DNA from: Allopusillimonas sp048270225
Lineage (GTDB): Bacteria; Pseudomonadota; Gammaproteobacteria; Burkholderiales; Burkholderiaceae_B
Direction: 5' to 3'
Length of the DNA stretch: 64,000 bases
NCBI GenBank assembly: GCA_048270225.1
Contig: JBLWTG010000004.1
Coordinates: forward strand, 1 to 64,000
The translations under genes were made by a program, and so were the position numbers. The first letter of the stretch is position 1, and every line of letters begins with the position of its first letter. Under the pieces are notes generated by a model that searched no databases, had not been told where the DNA came from, and saw only the letters and a list, made by a program, of their open reading frames with translations. Below, piece by piece: positions 27,087-36,051 of this stretch.

Positions 27087-29843
27087 ATGGTTTCCTTGCT
27101 AAAAAAGCTGATTGGCAGTCGCAACGACCGCATACTTAAGCAGTACCGCAGGCAGGTGGCGCAGATCAACGCGCTCGAGCCCGCCATCGCTGCGCTTTCC
27201 GACGAGGATCTGACCGCAAAGACCTCGGTCTTTCGCCAGAGAATTGCCGAGGGCGCCACGCTGGACGATCTCCTGCCCGAAGCATTCGCCGTAGTGCGCG
27301 AGGGCAGCAAGCGCGTTTTCGGCATGCGCCACTTCGATGTGCAGCTGCTGGGCGCCATCGCCCTGCACAACGGCAAGATCGCCGAAATGCGCACCGGTGA
27401 GGGTAAAACTCTCATGGCCACGCTGTCGGTCTACCTGAATGCGCTGGCCGGGCGCGGCGTGCATGTCGTGACGGTCAACGACTACCTGGCCCGGCGCGAC
27501 GCCGAGTGGATGGGGCGCCTGTACAGTTTTCTGGGCATGACGGTAGGCGTCGTGGTGCCGCAGCAGGAAAACGAAGAAAAGCGCGCTGCCTATCTTGCCG
27601 ATATCACCTACGGCACGAACAACGAATACGGCTTCGATTATCTGCGCGACAACATGGAGTACCGCGCCGAGGATCGCCGCCAGCGGCCGCTGTATTACGC
27701 CATCGTCGATGAAGTCGATTCCATTCTCATCGACGAAGCCCGCACGCCGCTGATCATCTCCGGCCAGGCCGAAGACAATACCGAGCTCTATGTGCGTCTG
27801 AATGTGGTGCCGCCCATGCTGTCCCGCATGAAAGAGGAGCCCAAGCCGCACGAGCCCGAGCCCGAGGGCGATTACTGGGTGGATGAAAAAGCCCAGCAGG
27901 TATATTTGTCCGAGGCAGGACAGATCCGGGTCGAGGAAATCCTCATCGAGATCGGCATCCTGCCCGAGGGAGAGTCGCTGTACGACCCCCGTCATATCTC
28001 GCTTGTGCACCATCTCATGGTGGCCTTGCGGGCGCACAACCTCTTCTTCCGCGACCAGCAATACGTGGTGCAGGACGGCGAGATCGTGATCGTCGATGAG
28101 TTCACCGGGCGCCTGATGGCCGGCCGCCGCTGGTCCGACGGGCTGCATCAGGCCGTCGAAGCCAAGGAAGGCGTCAAGATACAGAACGAAAACCAGACGC
28201 TGGCCTCCATTACCTTCCAGAACTACTTCCGCATGTACGAGAAGCTGGCGGGCATGACAGGTACCGCCGATACCGAGGCGTACGAATTCCAGGAGATCTA
28301 TTCCCTGGAAACCGTCATCATCCCCACCAACCGGCCGATGGCCCGCAAGGACCAGAACGACCAGGTATTCAAGACCGACGCCGAAAAATACAACGCGATC
28401 CTGGAAGACATCAAAGACTGCCACAAACGCGGCCAGCCTGTGCTGGTGGGCACGACCAGCATCGAGAACTCCGAACTGCTGGCCGGCCTGCTGACCAAGG
28501 CCAAGCTGCCGCACGAGGTTCTGAACGCCAAGCAGCACGCCCGCGAAGCCGAAATCGTCGCCGAGGCGGGCAAGCCTGGCCATATTACGATTGCGACCAA
28601 CATGGCCGGTCGCGGCACCGATATCGTGCTGGGCGGCAGCGTCGAGAAGCAGGTTGACCTTGTCCGTGCCGACGAGTCCCTGTCGCCCGAAGAAAAAGAA
28701 AGCCGCATCGCCACCATCAAGGCCGAGTGGCAGCCCGCCAACGAAGCCGTCAAGGCAGCCGGCGGCCTGCGCATCATCGGCACCGAGCGCCACGAGTCGC
28801 GCCGTATCGACAATCAGTTGCGCGGCCGTGCGGGGCGCCAGGGCGATCCCGGCTCGTCCCGCTTCTATCTGTCGCTCGAGGACTCGCTGATGCGCATTTT
28901 CGCTGGCGACCGCGTGCGTTCCATCATGGAACGCCTGCGTCTGCCGGAAGGCGAGCCCATCGAGGCCAAGATGGTGTCGCGTTCCATCGAGTCCGCACAG
29001 CGCAAGGTCGAAGGACGCAACTTCGACATCCGCAAACAGTTGCTGGAGTACGACGACGTTTCCAACGACCAGCGCAAGGTGCTGTACGCACAGCGCAACG
29101 AGGTGCTCGAATCGGAAGACGTCTCCGAAACCATCAGCAGCCTGCGCGAGGCAGCCATTGCCGAGCAGTTTCATGCCTTCATTCCGGAAGAGTCCATGGA
29201 AGAGCAGTGGGATACGGTCGGGCTGCAGAATGCGCTGGAATCGGAATGGCAGATTTCCCTGCCCCTGGTCGAAATGCTCGAGAAGGAACCCAACCTGACC
29301 GACGACGACCTGCTTGAGCGCCTGCAGGCCGAAGCCCGCCGTCTCTATGATGAAAAGGTCGAGCTGGTCAGCAAGGCCGGCTGGGCGCCTTTCGAGCGGT
29401 CCATGCTGCTGCAGGCCATCGATACGCACTGGCGCAGCCACTTGTCCGCGCTCGATCACCTGCGTCAGGGCATACACCTGCGCGGTTATGCGCAGAAGGA
29501 CCCCAAGCAGGAATACAAGCGCGAGGCCTTCGAGCTGTTCTCGGCCATGCTGGACCGCATCCGTAACGAGGTCGTCCGCACCTTGATGACGGTGCGCGTG
29601 CAGTCGCGCGAGCAGGTTGAGGTCGAAGAGCCAGAACCCACGCTGGACAACGTTACCTATCACCATTCCGATTACGACGCGGCGCTGAGCGGCGAAGATC
29701 CGGGCATTGGTGAGAATCCGCCGGCAGCGCAGTCCGGTGCGGGGGCCGCCGGCATGGTCAATGGTCAGAAGGTGGGCCGCAATGATCCCTGCCCTTGCGG
29801 CAGCGGCAAGAAGTACAAGCACTGCCACGGCCGCCTGGCCTGA
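27087..29843 (+). CDS. secA: Preprotein translocase ATPase SecA
   Basis: Motor ATPase of Sec export, 918 aa. Walker A TGEGKT starts near residue 103 (Lys107), VDEVDSILIDEAR is the DEAD-like motif, and TNMAGRGTDI and GRAGRQGDPG are helicase motifs. The C-terminal zinc site is intact: Cys902, Cys904, Cys913 and His914 in CPCGSGKKYKHCHG, which binds SecB and lipid. Start MVSLLKKLIGSRNDR is family typical, but no Shine-Dalgarno is evident ahead of it. Long open frames on the opposite strand are shadows. Confidence 0.98.
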   Translation: MVSLLKKLIGSRNDRILKQYRRQVAQINALEPAIAALSDEDLTAKTSVFRQRIAEGATLDDLLPEAFAVVREGSKRVFGMRHFDVQLLGAIALHNGKIAEMRTGEGKTLMATLSVYLNALAGRGVHVVTVNDYLARRDAEWMGRLYSFLGMTVGVVVPQQENEEKRAAYLADITYGTNNEYGFDYLRDNMEYRAEDRRQRPLYYAIVDEVDSILIDEARTPLIISGQAEDNTELYVRLNVVPPMLSRMKEEPKPHEPEPEGDYWVDEKAQQVYLSEAGQIRVEEILIEIGILPEGESLYDPRHISLVHHLMVALRAHNLFFRDQQYVVQDGEIVIVDEFTGRLMAGRRWSDGLHQAVEAKEGVKIQNENQTLASITFQNYFRMYEKLAGMTGTADTEAYEFQEIYSLETVIIPTNRPMARKDQNDQVFKTDAEKYNAILEDIKDCHKRGQPVLVGTTSIENSELLAGLLTKAKLPHEVLNAKQHAREAEIVAEAGKPGHITIATNMAGRGTDIVLGGSVEKQVDLVRADESLSPEEKESRIATIKAEWQPANEAVKAAGGLRIIGTERHESRRIDNQLRGRAGRQGDPGSSRFYLSLEDSLMRIFAGDRVRSIMERLRLPEGEPIEAKMVSRSIESAQRKVEGRNFDIRKQLLEYDDVSNDQRKVLYAQRNEVLESEDVSETISSLREAAIAEQFHAFIPEESMEEQWDTVGLQNALESEWQISLPLVEMLEKEPNLTDDDLLERLQAEARRLYDEKVELVSKAGWAPFERSMLLQAIDTHWRSHLSALDHLRQGIHLRGYAQKDPKQEYKREAFELFSAMLDRIRNEVVRTLMTVRVQSREQVEVEEPEPTLDNVTYHHSDYDAALSGEDPGIGENPPAAQSGAGAAGMVNGQKVGRNDPCPCGSGKKYKHCHGRLA

Positions 29844-29854
29844 TGCAGCCTCTG

Positions 29855-29877
29855 GGGCTGGCCGTGGTGGCCGGCCC
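29855..29877. terminator. Hairpin between convergent secA and mgtE
   Basis: GGGCTGGCC (29855-29863) pairs with GGCCGGCCC (29869-29877), nine pairs with one G-U and a 5-nt loop. It lies in the 78-nt gap between convergent genes. Confidence 0.45.
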
Positions 29878-29921
29878 TGGCAGGATGCCGTGTCTTCAGG
29901 GCCCTCGTTGAATATCGATCG

Positions 29922-31400
29922 TTAAAGCAGGAATACGGTCGCCAGGCCCAGAAAAATAAAAAATCCCAGCGAGTCCGTGGCGAAGGTGAGCAGCACCGAC
30001 GACCCCACGGCGGGGTCCTTGCCGAACCGTTCGCGCAGCATGGGAATCATCACGCCCAGGCCTGCCCCGATCAGCATATTGCAGATCATGGCGGCCATCA
30101 TCACGCCCGCAATGGCCGCAGAGCCCGAAATCGCCCAGGCGAAGCCGGCTGCCACAAAGCTGCCGCACAGGCCCACGAAAAACGTGACGGTCAGCTCACG
30201 GCGCACCAGTTGCCAGGCATTGGACTCGGTCACGCGCCCGACCGCGAGCGCGCGGATGATCATCGTCATGGTCTGGTTGCCGGAGTTGCCGCCTATGCCG
30301 GCAACAATAGACATCAAAAACGCCAGTATCACGATGTGGCTGACCGTGTTCTCGAACCGCGATGCCACCAGGGATGCGGTGGACGCCGTGCACAGGTTCA
30401 CGAACAGCCAGGGAGCGCGGTTGCGCAGGGCATCCACGACTGGCGCGAAGATGTCTTCTTCCTGCAGGCCGGCGCGCGAGAGCGCCTGCTCTTGCGAGTC
30501 TTCCTGCATGACGTCCACGACATCGGCGATCGTTACCCGGCCTATCAGCCGTCCCTGGTCGTCGACTACCGGTGCGGACACCAGGTCGTAGCGCTCGAAG
30601 GCGCCAGCGGCATCGGCATCCGAATCAAGCGGGTTCAGGGTGAGGAAGTCAGTGGACATGACCTCGGACACCAGTACTTCGGGTTCGCGCACCAGCAGGG
30701 TGGACAGGCTCAGCGTGCCCTGCAGCTTGTCCTGGCGGTCCACGATGAAGATCTGGTCGGTATGGTCGGGCAGCTCCTGCAGGCGGCGCAGATAGCGCAA
30801 CACCACTTCGAGCGAGATGTCTTCGCGCACGCGCACCATCTCGAAGTCCATGATGGCGCCCACCGTGTCCTCGGGGTAGCCCATGGCTTCAATCAACTGG
30901 GCGCGCTCGGCGTCGGTCAGGCCTTTCTGGACTTCGGCAATGACATCGGGGGGCAGGTCGGCGGCAAGATCGGCGATCTCGTCGGCGTCCATGGTGCCGG
31001 TGGCATTGACCAGGTCCTGGTGATCCATGGACTTGATGAGCGATTCGCGCGCCCAGTCGTCCACTTCGAGCAGGACGTCTGCATCGTGCGCCGTATCCAC
31101 CAGTTGCCAGACTGCCTGGCGCTCCTGGACCGGGAGCGACTCCAGGATGAAGGCAATGTCGGCTGGATGCAGCTGATTGACGATGGCCTGGATTTCGGCT
31201 TCGTGCTGGCGCTGCAGCAGGCCTTCGAGCAGGTGAGAGCGGTCATCCGCCTCGTACTGGCGGTGCGCCAGTCCTTCCACGACCTCCTGGCGCCGGAGGA
31301 TGGACTGGAGTTCCTGCAAGGCGAGCTGGGCATCTTCCGGGTCGAGGCGACGCGGGATGCTGATCGGCACGCTTTGTTCCTGCGCGTGGAGATCCGTCAT
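29922..31400 (-). CDS. mgtE: Magnesium transporter MgtE
   Basis: Mg2+-gated channel, 492 aa. Order of parts: an N-terminal helical domain (about 30-135, with Q-x-Asp rich loops such as LHPADIAFILESLP), paired CBS domains (about 145-270), a plug helix, and five transmembrane segments (about 290-490) with the family sequence GGNSGNQTMTMIIRALAVG. Cytosolic Mg2+ bound at the N and CBS domains closes the pore. Start at ATG 31400, with AAGG about 7 nt upstream; TTG 31406 is possible. The start lies 15 nt after the thioesterase gene, so they are probably co-transcribed. Confidence 0.95.
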   Translation of the reverse strand: MTDLHAQEQSVPISIPRRLDPEDAQLALQELQSILRRQEVVEGLAHRQYEADDRSHLLEGLLQRQHEAEIQAIVNQLHPADIAFILESLPVQERQAVWQLVDTAHDADVLLEVDDWARESLIKSMDHQDLVNATGTMDADEIADLAADLPPDVIAEVQKGLTDAERAQLIEAMGYPEDTVGAIMDFEMVRVREDISLEVVLRYLRRLQELPDHTDQIFIVDRQDKLQGTLSLSTLLVREPEVLVSEVMSTDFLTLNPLDSDADAAGAFERYDLVSAPVVDDQGRLIGRVTIADVVDVMQEDSQEQALSRAGLQEEDIFAPVVDALRNRAPWLFVNLCTASTASLVASRFENTVSHIVILAFLMSIVAGIGGNSGNQTMTMIIRALAVGRVTESNAWQLVRRELTVTFFVGLCGSFVAAGFAWAISGSAAIAGVMMAAMICNMLIGAGLGVMIPMLRERFGKDPAVGSSVLLTFATDSLGFFIFLGLATVFLL

Positions 31401-31415
31401 GGGCAAACCTTGGTG

Positions 31416-31829
31416 TTATACAGGTGGCAGAGGGCGGCGCTGGCGTTTGTCGTCGGTGGCGACGTAGGTGAGTATCGCTTCGGTGACCTTGACGACTTCT
31501 ACTTCCAGGCGCTGGCGTTCGGCATAGACTTCGACCGAGATGGTGATGGAGGTATTGCCCACCTTGATGATTTCGGCATAAAAGCTGAGCAGATCGCCGA
31601 CAAACACAGGTTGCTTGAAGGTGAAGGAGTTGACGGCGACGGTGGCGACGCGGCCGGCCGCGCGGCGCGTGGCGGGAATGGAGCCTGCGATGTCGACCTG
31701 CGCCATGATCCAGCCGCCGAATACATCGCCGTGAATGTTGGCGTCTGAGGGCTGGGGCATGACGCGCAGAACGGCGTGCCGCTCGGGCGGGGGCAGGATG
31801 TTGCTGGTGGTTTGAGTAGCCAAGGTCAT
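31416..31829 (-). CDS. Acyl-CoA thioesterase, YciA family
   Basis: A 137-aa hotdog-fold thioesterase. HGDVFGGWIMAQVD, containing the active-site Asp, is the family core (compare DIFGGWLMSQMD in YciA), followed by TVAVNSFTFKQPVFVGD and a C-terminal strand. YciA acts on a wide range of acyl-CoA. Start at 31829 with GGAA upstream. It lies between mgtE and an amidohydrolase on the same strand with short gaps (15 and 24 nt), suggesting an operon. Confidence 0.9.
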   Translation of the reverse strand: MTLATQTTSNILPPPERHAVLRVMPQPSDANIHGDVFGGWIMAQVDIAGSIPATRRAAGRVATVAVNSFTFKQPVFVGDLLSFYAEIIKVGNTSITISVEVYAERQRLEVEVVKVTEAILTYVATDDKRQRRPLPPV

Positions 31830-31853
31830 GGTTCCGGGATGTTGCCTGGGGAG

Positions 31854-33056
31854 TCAGGCCGCTTGCGCGGCCAGCCACTGCCGGGCGAGCTCTACCCAAT
31901 AGGTAGCGCCCAGCGGGATGAGTTCGTCGTTGAAATCGTAGCTGCCGTTGTGCAGCATGCAGGGTCCCGCACCGTGTCCTTGATTGCGATGGTCGCCGTC
32001 GCCATTGCCGATCCAGACATAACAGCCTGGCAGGGCCTTGACCATAAAGGAGAAATCTTCCGCGCCCATGGACGGACGCACGTCTTCGTGGACGTTGTCC
32101 TCGCCGACGATGCCTTTCATGACCTGGGCACAGAAGGCGGCTTCGGCGGCATGGTTGACGGTGGGCGGGTACTTGCGTTCAAAATTGAATTCGGCCGTGC
32201 AATTGAGTGCCTGGGCCGTGTGCTCGGTGGTCTGGGCCATGCGCTGCTCGATGAGATCGAGCACGTCTTCGGAGAGCGTGCGCACTGTGCCCCGCAGCAC
32301 GGCGTCGTTGGGGATGACATTGTCGGCCGAGCCGGTATGGATCTGCGTAATGCTGAGTACGGCGGGGTCCAAGGGGTTGATGGTGCGCGACACAATGGTC
32401 TGCAGGCTTTGCGCAAGCTGTACTGCGGCCATGACAGGGTCTATGCCCAGGTGAGGCATGCCGCCGTGCGCGCCTTTGCCTTCGAGGCGGATTTCGAACG
32501 TATTGCTGGAGGCCATCATGGGGCCGGCCCTGACGCCGAAACTGCCGGCCGCCATGCCGGGCCAGTTGTGCATGCCGAAAACCGCCTGCATTGGAAAGCG
32601 TTCGAACAGTCCGTCGTCTATCATGGCCTTGGCGCCCTTGAAGCCTTCTTCGGCGGGCTGGAAAATGACGTAGACCGTGCCGTCGAAATCCCGGTGTTCG
32701 GCCAGGTAGCGCGCCGCGGACAGCAGTATGGCGGTGTGGCCGTCGTGGCCGCAGGCGTGCATCTTGCCCGCATGGCGGCTGGCGTGCTCGAAGGTGTTGA
32801 GCTCCTGCATGGGCAGGGCGTCCATGTCGGCGCGCAATCCCAGCGCGCGGCCATTCTGCGTGCGGCCGTGTATCGTGCCCACGACGCCGGTCTTGCCCAG
32901 CCCCTTGTGCGCGGGAATGCCCCAGGACTCCAGCTTTTGCGCGACCAGATCGGAGGTGCGGTTTTCTTCGTAGGCGAGTTCGGGGTGGGCGTGGATGTCC
33001 CGGCGAATATCGGCGATTTCGGATTGCCATCCGACGATTGCATCAGTGAGTTTCAT
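31854..33056 (-). CDS. M20 family amidohydrolase (hippurate hydrolase-like)
   Basis: A 400-aa metal-dependent amidohydrolase of the same family as the gene at 1908-3104. Metal-binding CGHDGH is at residues 102-107, PAEEG with the catalytic Glu follows near 134, and GAEDFSFM is near the C-terminus. Likely substrates are N-acyl or N-aryl amino acids. It lies between the YciA thioesterase and suhB, all on the minus strand. The two copies differ throughout, so they are old paralogues rather than a recent duplication. Confidence 0.92.
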   Translation of the reverse strand: MKLTDAIVGWQSEIADIRRDIHAHPELAYEENRTSDLVAQKLESWGIPAHKGLGKTGVVGTIHGRTQNGRALGLRADMDALPMQELNTFEHASRHAGKMHACGHDGHTAILLSAARYLAEHRDFDGTVYVIFQPAEEGFKGAKAMIDDGLFERFPMQAVFGMHNWPGMAAGSFGVRAGPMMASSNTFEIRLEGKGAHGGMPHLGIDPVMAAVQLAQSLQTIVSRTINPLDPAVLSITQIHTGSADNVIPNDAVLRGTVRTLSEDVLDLIEQRMAQTTEHTAQALNCTAEFNFERKYPPTVNHAAEAAFCAQVMKGIVGEDNVHEDVRPSMGAEDFSFMVKALPGCYVWIGNGDGDHRNQGHGAGPCMLHNGSYDFNDELIPLGATYWVELARQWLAAQAA

Positions 33057-33113
33057 GTCCGGCCGTCCTGTGAGGGGTTCAGGTGGTTTCGCGTGCGAAG
33101 GCTACTCCGTATT

Positions 33114-33962
33114 CTAGTCTTTCTTCAGATGCGGCTGGATCATGGCGTCCAGCGCAGGGGCGGTCTGCTGGTTGCCGGCATAGACGTAGCCCTTGATGGG
33201 CCAGGGATCGCGGTGATGGATGTCTTCGCAGATTCCGCCCGCCTCGCGCACGAGGAGAGTGCCTGCCGCGACATCCCAGGGCGCCAGGCCCATTTCCCAG
33301 TAGCCGTCGTAGCGGCCGCAGGCCACCCAGGCCAGATCCAGCGCGGCCGCGCCCAGGCGGCGCACGCCCCGCGCATGGTTGATGGCATGGTCCAGCGTGG
33401 GCATGTACTGGTCTGAAAAGGAAAAGTCGCGGAAGGGAAAGCCGGTGCCCAGCACGGATTCGGCCAGGTCGCGGGTGGGCGAGACGCTGATGCGTCGTTC
33501 GTTCAGCCACGCGCCCACGCCGTGCATGGCGGTAAAGAGTTCCTCGCGGCAGGGGTCGTACACAACACCGATGACAGGGGTGTCGCGCTCCAGCGGCGTG
33601 TCGCCTTCGACGAGGGAGCCCGCATGGGCTATGAGCGCGATCGACACGGCATACTGGGGAATGCCGTGCAGGAAATTGGTGGTGCCGTCCAGCGGATCGA
33701 TATACCAGGAGGCCGCGCCGGACGTCTGGCCGCCGCTTTCCTCGGCGACGATGCCGTAGTCCGGCGTGCGTTCGCGCAGAATATTGATGACGGCGGTTTC
33801 GGATTCGCGGTCCGCCTGCGAGACCAGATCGTTGCGGGTTTTGGTGTCGATGACCAGCTCGGCGCGATTGCGGGAATAGGCCTGTAAAATGGCGGCAGCG
33901 GCGTGAGCTGCAGTTACCGCCGCATCCAGGCAGTCGCTAAGGGGAAGACGGGTCGATTGCAT
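33114..33962 (-). CDS. suhB: Inositol-1-monophosphatase family protein SuhB
   Basis: A Mg2+-dependent, Li+-sensitive phosphatase fold protein, 282 aa. Metal ligands are Glu74/75 in AEESGG, Asp89 and Asp92 in DPLDGTTNF, and Asp230 in WDVAAG. In E. coli SuhB also joins the Nus antitermination complex on rRNA operons. At 282 aa it is slightly longer than E. coli SuhB (267) because of a short insert near 117-130. It is divergent from mnmC. Confidence 0.93.
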   Translation of the reverse strand: MQSTRLPLSDCLDAAVTAAHAAAAILQAYSRNRAELVIDTKTRNDLVSQADRESETAVINILRERTPDYGIVAEESGGQTSGAASWYIDPLDGTTNFLHGIPQYAVSIALIAHAGSLVEGDTPLERDTPVIGVVYDPCREELFTAMHGVGAWLNERRISVSPTRDLAESVLGTGFPFRDFSFSDQYMPTLDHAINHARGVRRLGAAALDLAWVACGRYDGYWEMGLAPWDVAAGTLLVREAGGICEDIHHRDPWPIKGYVYAGNQQTAPALDAMIQPHLKKD

Positions 33963-34009
33963 AACGGGTAAAGGCCCTCCGTGAGCTGCAGGCTTTGAGC
34001 ATTGCGCTG

Positions 34010-34030
34010 ATCACGTGCATTGTACGTGAT
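34010..34030. promoter_or_regulatory. Inverted repeat in the suhB-mnmC divergent promoter region
   Basis: ATCACGT (34010-34016) and ACGTGAT (34024-34030) form a perfect 7-bp inverted repeat with a 7-nt spacer. On the minus strand the spacer contains TACAAT (34024-34019), a good -10 for suhB. The arrangement looks like an operator for a dimeric regulator, but no regulator can be named. Confidence 0.35.
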
Positions 34031-34056
34031 GGATTTTCAATTTACGTTACCGTGCC

Positions 34057-35934
34057 ATGTCTTGCAACTACGAACCGCTGATCCCTGCCGAGCTTGCGCT
34101 CGATGCGCACGGCATTCCTGTCAGCCGTCGTTTTGGCGATGTCTATCATCCGCAGGCCGGTCCGCTGCAGCAGGCCCGCAATGTGTTCATCGATGGCAAC
34201 CGGCTGCACGAGCGCTGGCGCGGTCGCGCTTCCTTTACCGTATGCGAGACCGGCTTTGGCCTGGGCAATAACTTTCTGGCCTTGTGGCAGGCCTGGCGCA
34301 ACGACGTGTATCGTCCGTCCCGGCTGCACATGGTGTCGATCGAGGCGCATCCTTTCACACGCGAAGACCTGCGCAGCCTCTTGTTGCGTCAGCACGAGGG
34401 CCTGTTGCGGGAGCTTGCGCTCGGGCTGATCGATGCCTGGCCCGAACTGTTGCCCGGCCTGCACCGGCTTGAGTTCGACGGCGGGGCGCTCACGCTGACG
34501 CTGGCATTTGGCCCGGTTTCCCGACTGATGCGGCAGTTACAGGCGCGCGTGGATGCGTTTTTCCTGGATGGCTTTGCGCCTCGGGTCAATCCGGACATGT
34601 GGACGCCGGCAGTGTTCGGCCAACTGGCACGTCTGGCGGCCGCAGACGCTACGCTGGCCTCCTGGTGCTGTGTCGGGCAGGTACGCCGCGATCTGCGCGA
34701 TGCGGGATTCCTGGTCTCCAAGCGACCAGGCTTTCACGGCAAGCGTGAAATCACCGTGGGCGTATTGCGGCCCGAGCTGGGGCGCAGGCGTCCGGAGCCT
34801 GCCATACAGGCGCCAGCGCCTGTCCTGATTGTCGGCGGCGGGCTGGCCGGGGCCGGGGTGGCGCAGGCGCTGGCGCTGCGCGGCCATGACGTCCAGGTGT
34901 TCGATCCGGTGTTTGCGCATGGCCTGGCGGCCAGCCATCACGGGCATCAGGCCGCCGCGCTGTCGCCGGTGATCAGTCGGGATGACGATATCCGTTCCCG
35001 ACTGAGTCGTGCAGGTGTGCTGCGCGCTCTTCAGCGTTGGCGCGCATTGCCTGGCGAGCCATTGCAGGCCTGTGGAACACTGGATCTGGCGCTGGACGGG
35101 CAGGATGCGCAGTCCGCCCGCGAAGCCCTGGCCTTTCTGCGTTTTCCCGACACATGGGTGCGTTGGCTGGATGCCGCGCAGGCGTCTCAGCAAGCAGGCG
35201 TGCGCCTGGGGCAAGGCGGCCTGTTTTTCCCCCAGGGCCAGTGTGTGCAACTGCAAGCCCTGCTGCAGGCCTTGTTCAGTCTGCCGGGCGTGCAGTGCCA
35301 TGCCGCCGCCGTGGCCACGCTGCAGCGCGACGAGCATGGGCTGTGGACGGCGCGCGACGCAAGCGGCGCCGTCCTGGGGCGGGCGCCACAGGTGGTGCTG
35401 GCCAATGCGCGCCACGCCGCCCACATGCTGGACGGAATATCGGGCGTGATTGGCATGCCGCCGCTGCCCAGGCTGCGGGGTATTTATGGCATGGCTGGCC
35501 AGATAAGCTATTATCGGCAGGGAGATGTTCCGGGCGCCAGGGTGATTCTGGCGGGGGCGGGCTACAGCCTGCCGGCCCAGGCGGGACGCCAGCTTGCCGG
35601 CAGCACCTATGTGCTGGATGACGAGCAGGCCAGGATTACTGTTTCGGGCCGCCGCCAGATATCAGACAAGCTGGAGGCTTTGCTGGGCGTGACGGCGGGC
35701 TCGCTGGCGAGCGTGCCGACAGAAGGCGGCTGGGCCGGCTGGCGTGCCGCCGTCAGCGACAGGCTGCCGCTGATCGGGCCCGTAGGCAAGGACACAGGCC
35801 TATGGCTGGCCTGCGCCTACGGCTCCCGTGGCCTGAGCTGGTCCTGCCTGGCGGGCGACGTCCTGGGCGCCAGCCTGAACGGGGAACCGCTTCCCCTGGA
35901 AAGAGAGTTGCTCGCCAAAATTGCCCCGCGTTGA
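34057..35934 (+). CDS. mnmC: Bifunctional tRNA mnm5s2U34 methyltransferase/oxidoreductase MnmC
   Basis: Performs the last steps of wobble uridine modification in tRNAs for Lys, Glu and Gln: FAD-dependent removal of carboxymethyl, then SAM-dependent methylation. The 625 aa hold an N-terminal methyltransferase (ETGFGLGNNFL near 65, FFLDGFAPRVNPDMW) and a C-terminal FAD oxidase starting VLIVGGGLAGAGVA at about 256. Both are complete. It happens to be about 3.3 kb upstream of tRNA-Lys(UUU), one of its substrates. Confidence 0.96.
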   Translation: MSCNYEPLIPAELALDAHGIPVSRRFGDVYHPQAGPLQQARNVFIDGNRLHERWRGRASFTVCETGFGLGNNFLALWQAWRNDVYRPSRLHMVSIEAHPFTREDLRSLLLRQHEGLLRELALGLIDAWPELLPGLHRLEFDGGALTLTLAFGPVSRLMRQLQARVDAFFLDGFAPRVNPDMWTPAVFGQLARLAAADATLASWCCVGQVRRDLRDAGFLVSKRPGFHGKREITVGVLRPELGRRRPEPAIQAPAPVLIVGGGLAGAGVAQALALRGHDVQVFDPVFAHGLAASHHGHQAAALSPVISRDDDIRSRLSRAGVLRALQRWRALPGEPLQACGTLDLALDGQDAQSAREALAFLRFPDTWVRWLDAAQASQQAGVRLGQGGLFFPQGQCVQLQALLQALFSLPGVQCHAAAVATLQRDEHGLWTARDASGAVLGRAPQVVLANARHAAHMLDGISGVIGMPPLPRLRGIYGMAGQISYYRQGDVPGARVILAGAGYSLPAQAGRQLAGSTYVLDDEQARITVSGRRQISDKLEALLGVTAGSLASVPTEGGWAGWRAAVSDRLPLIGPVGKDTGLWLACAYGSRGLSWSCLAGDVLGASLNGEPLPLERELLAKIAPR

Positions 35935-35937
35935 GCC

Positions 35938-35985
35938 TGTTTTCGCTTTCCGGAAAAGGCGAAAAAACAGTTCGATTTTATTTTG
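35938..35985 (+). terminator. Terminator-like structure after mnmC
   Basis: CTGTTTTCGC pairs with GCGAAAAAACAG, with an inner TTTCCGGAAA palindrome, and is followed by T-rich sequence (TTTTATTTTG). The stem has unpaired As, so the strength is uncertain. Confidence 0.4.
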
Positions 35986-36051
35986 TGGCACAAATCCGTC
36001 AAAATAATGTCTTTTGAACGTTTTTGGGCCTTAGCCCCGAAGGATTGCGCT

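Noticed and set aside
27099..29828. A 909-codon open frame antisense to secA
   Set aside because: A shadow of secA codon bias: the translation has no domain, is rich in His and Gly as expected from reverse complement of GC-rich genes, and secA is unmistakable.
30210..31748. 512-codon plus-strand frame opposite mgtE
   Set aside because: A reverse shadow of mgtE and the thioesterase gene without any domain.
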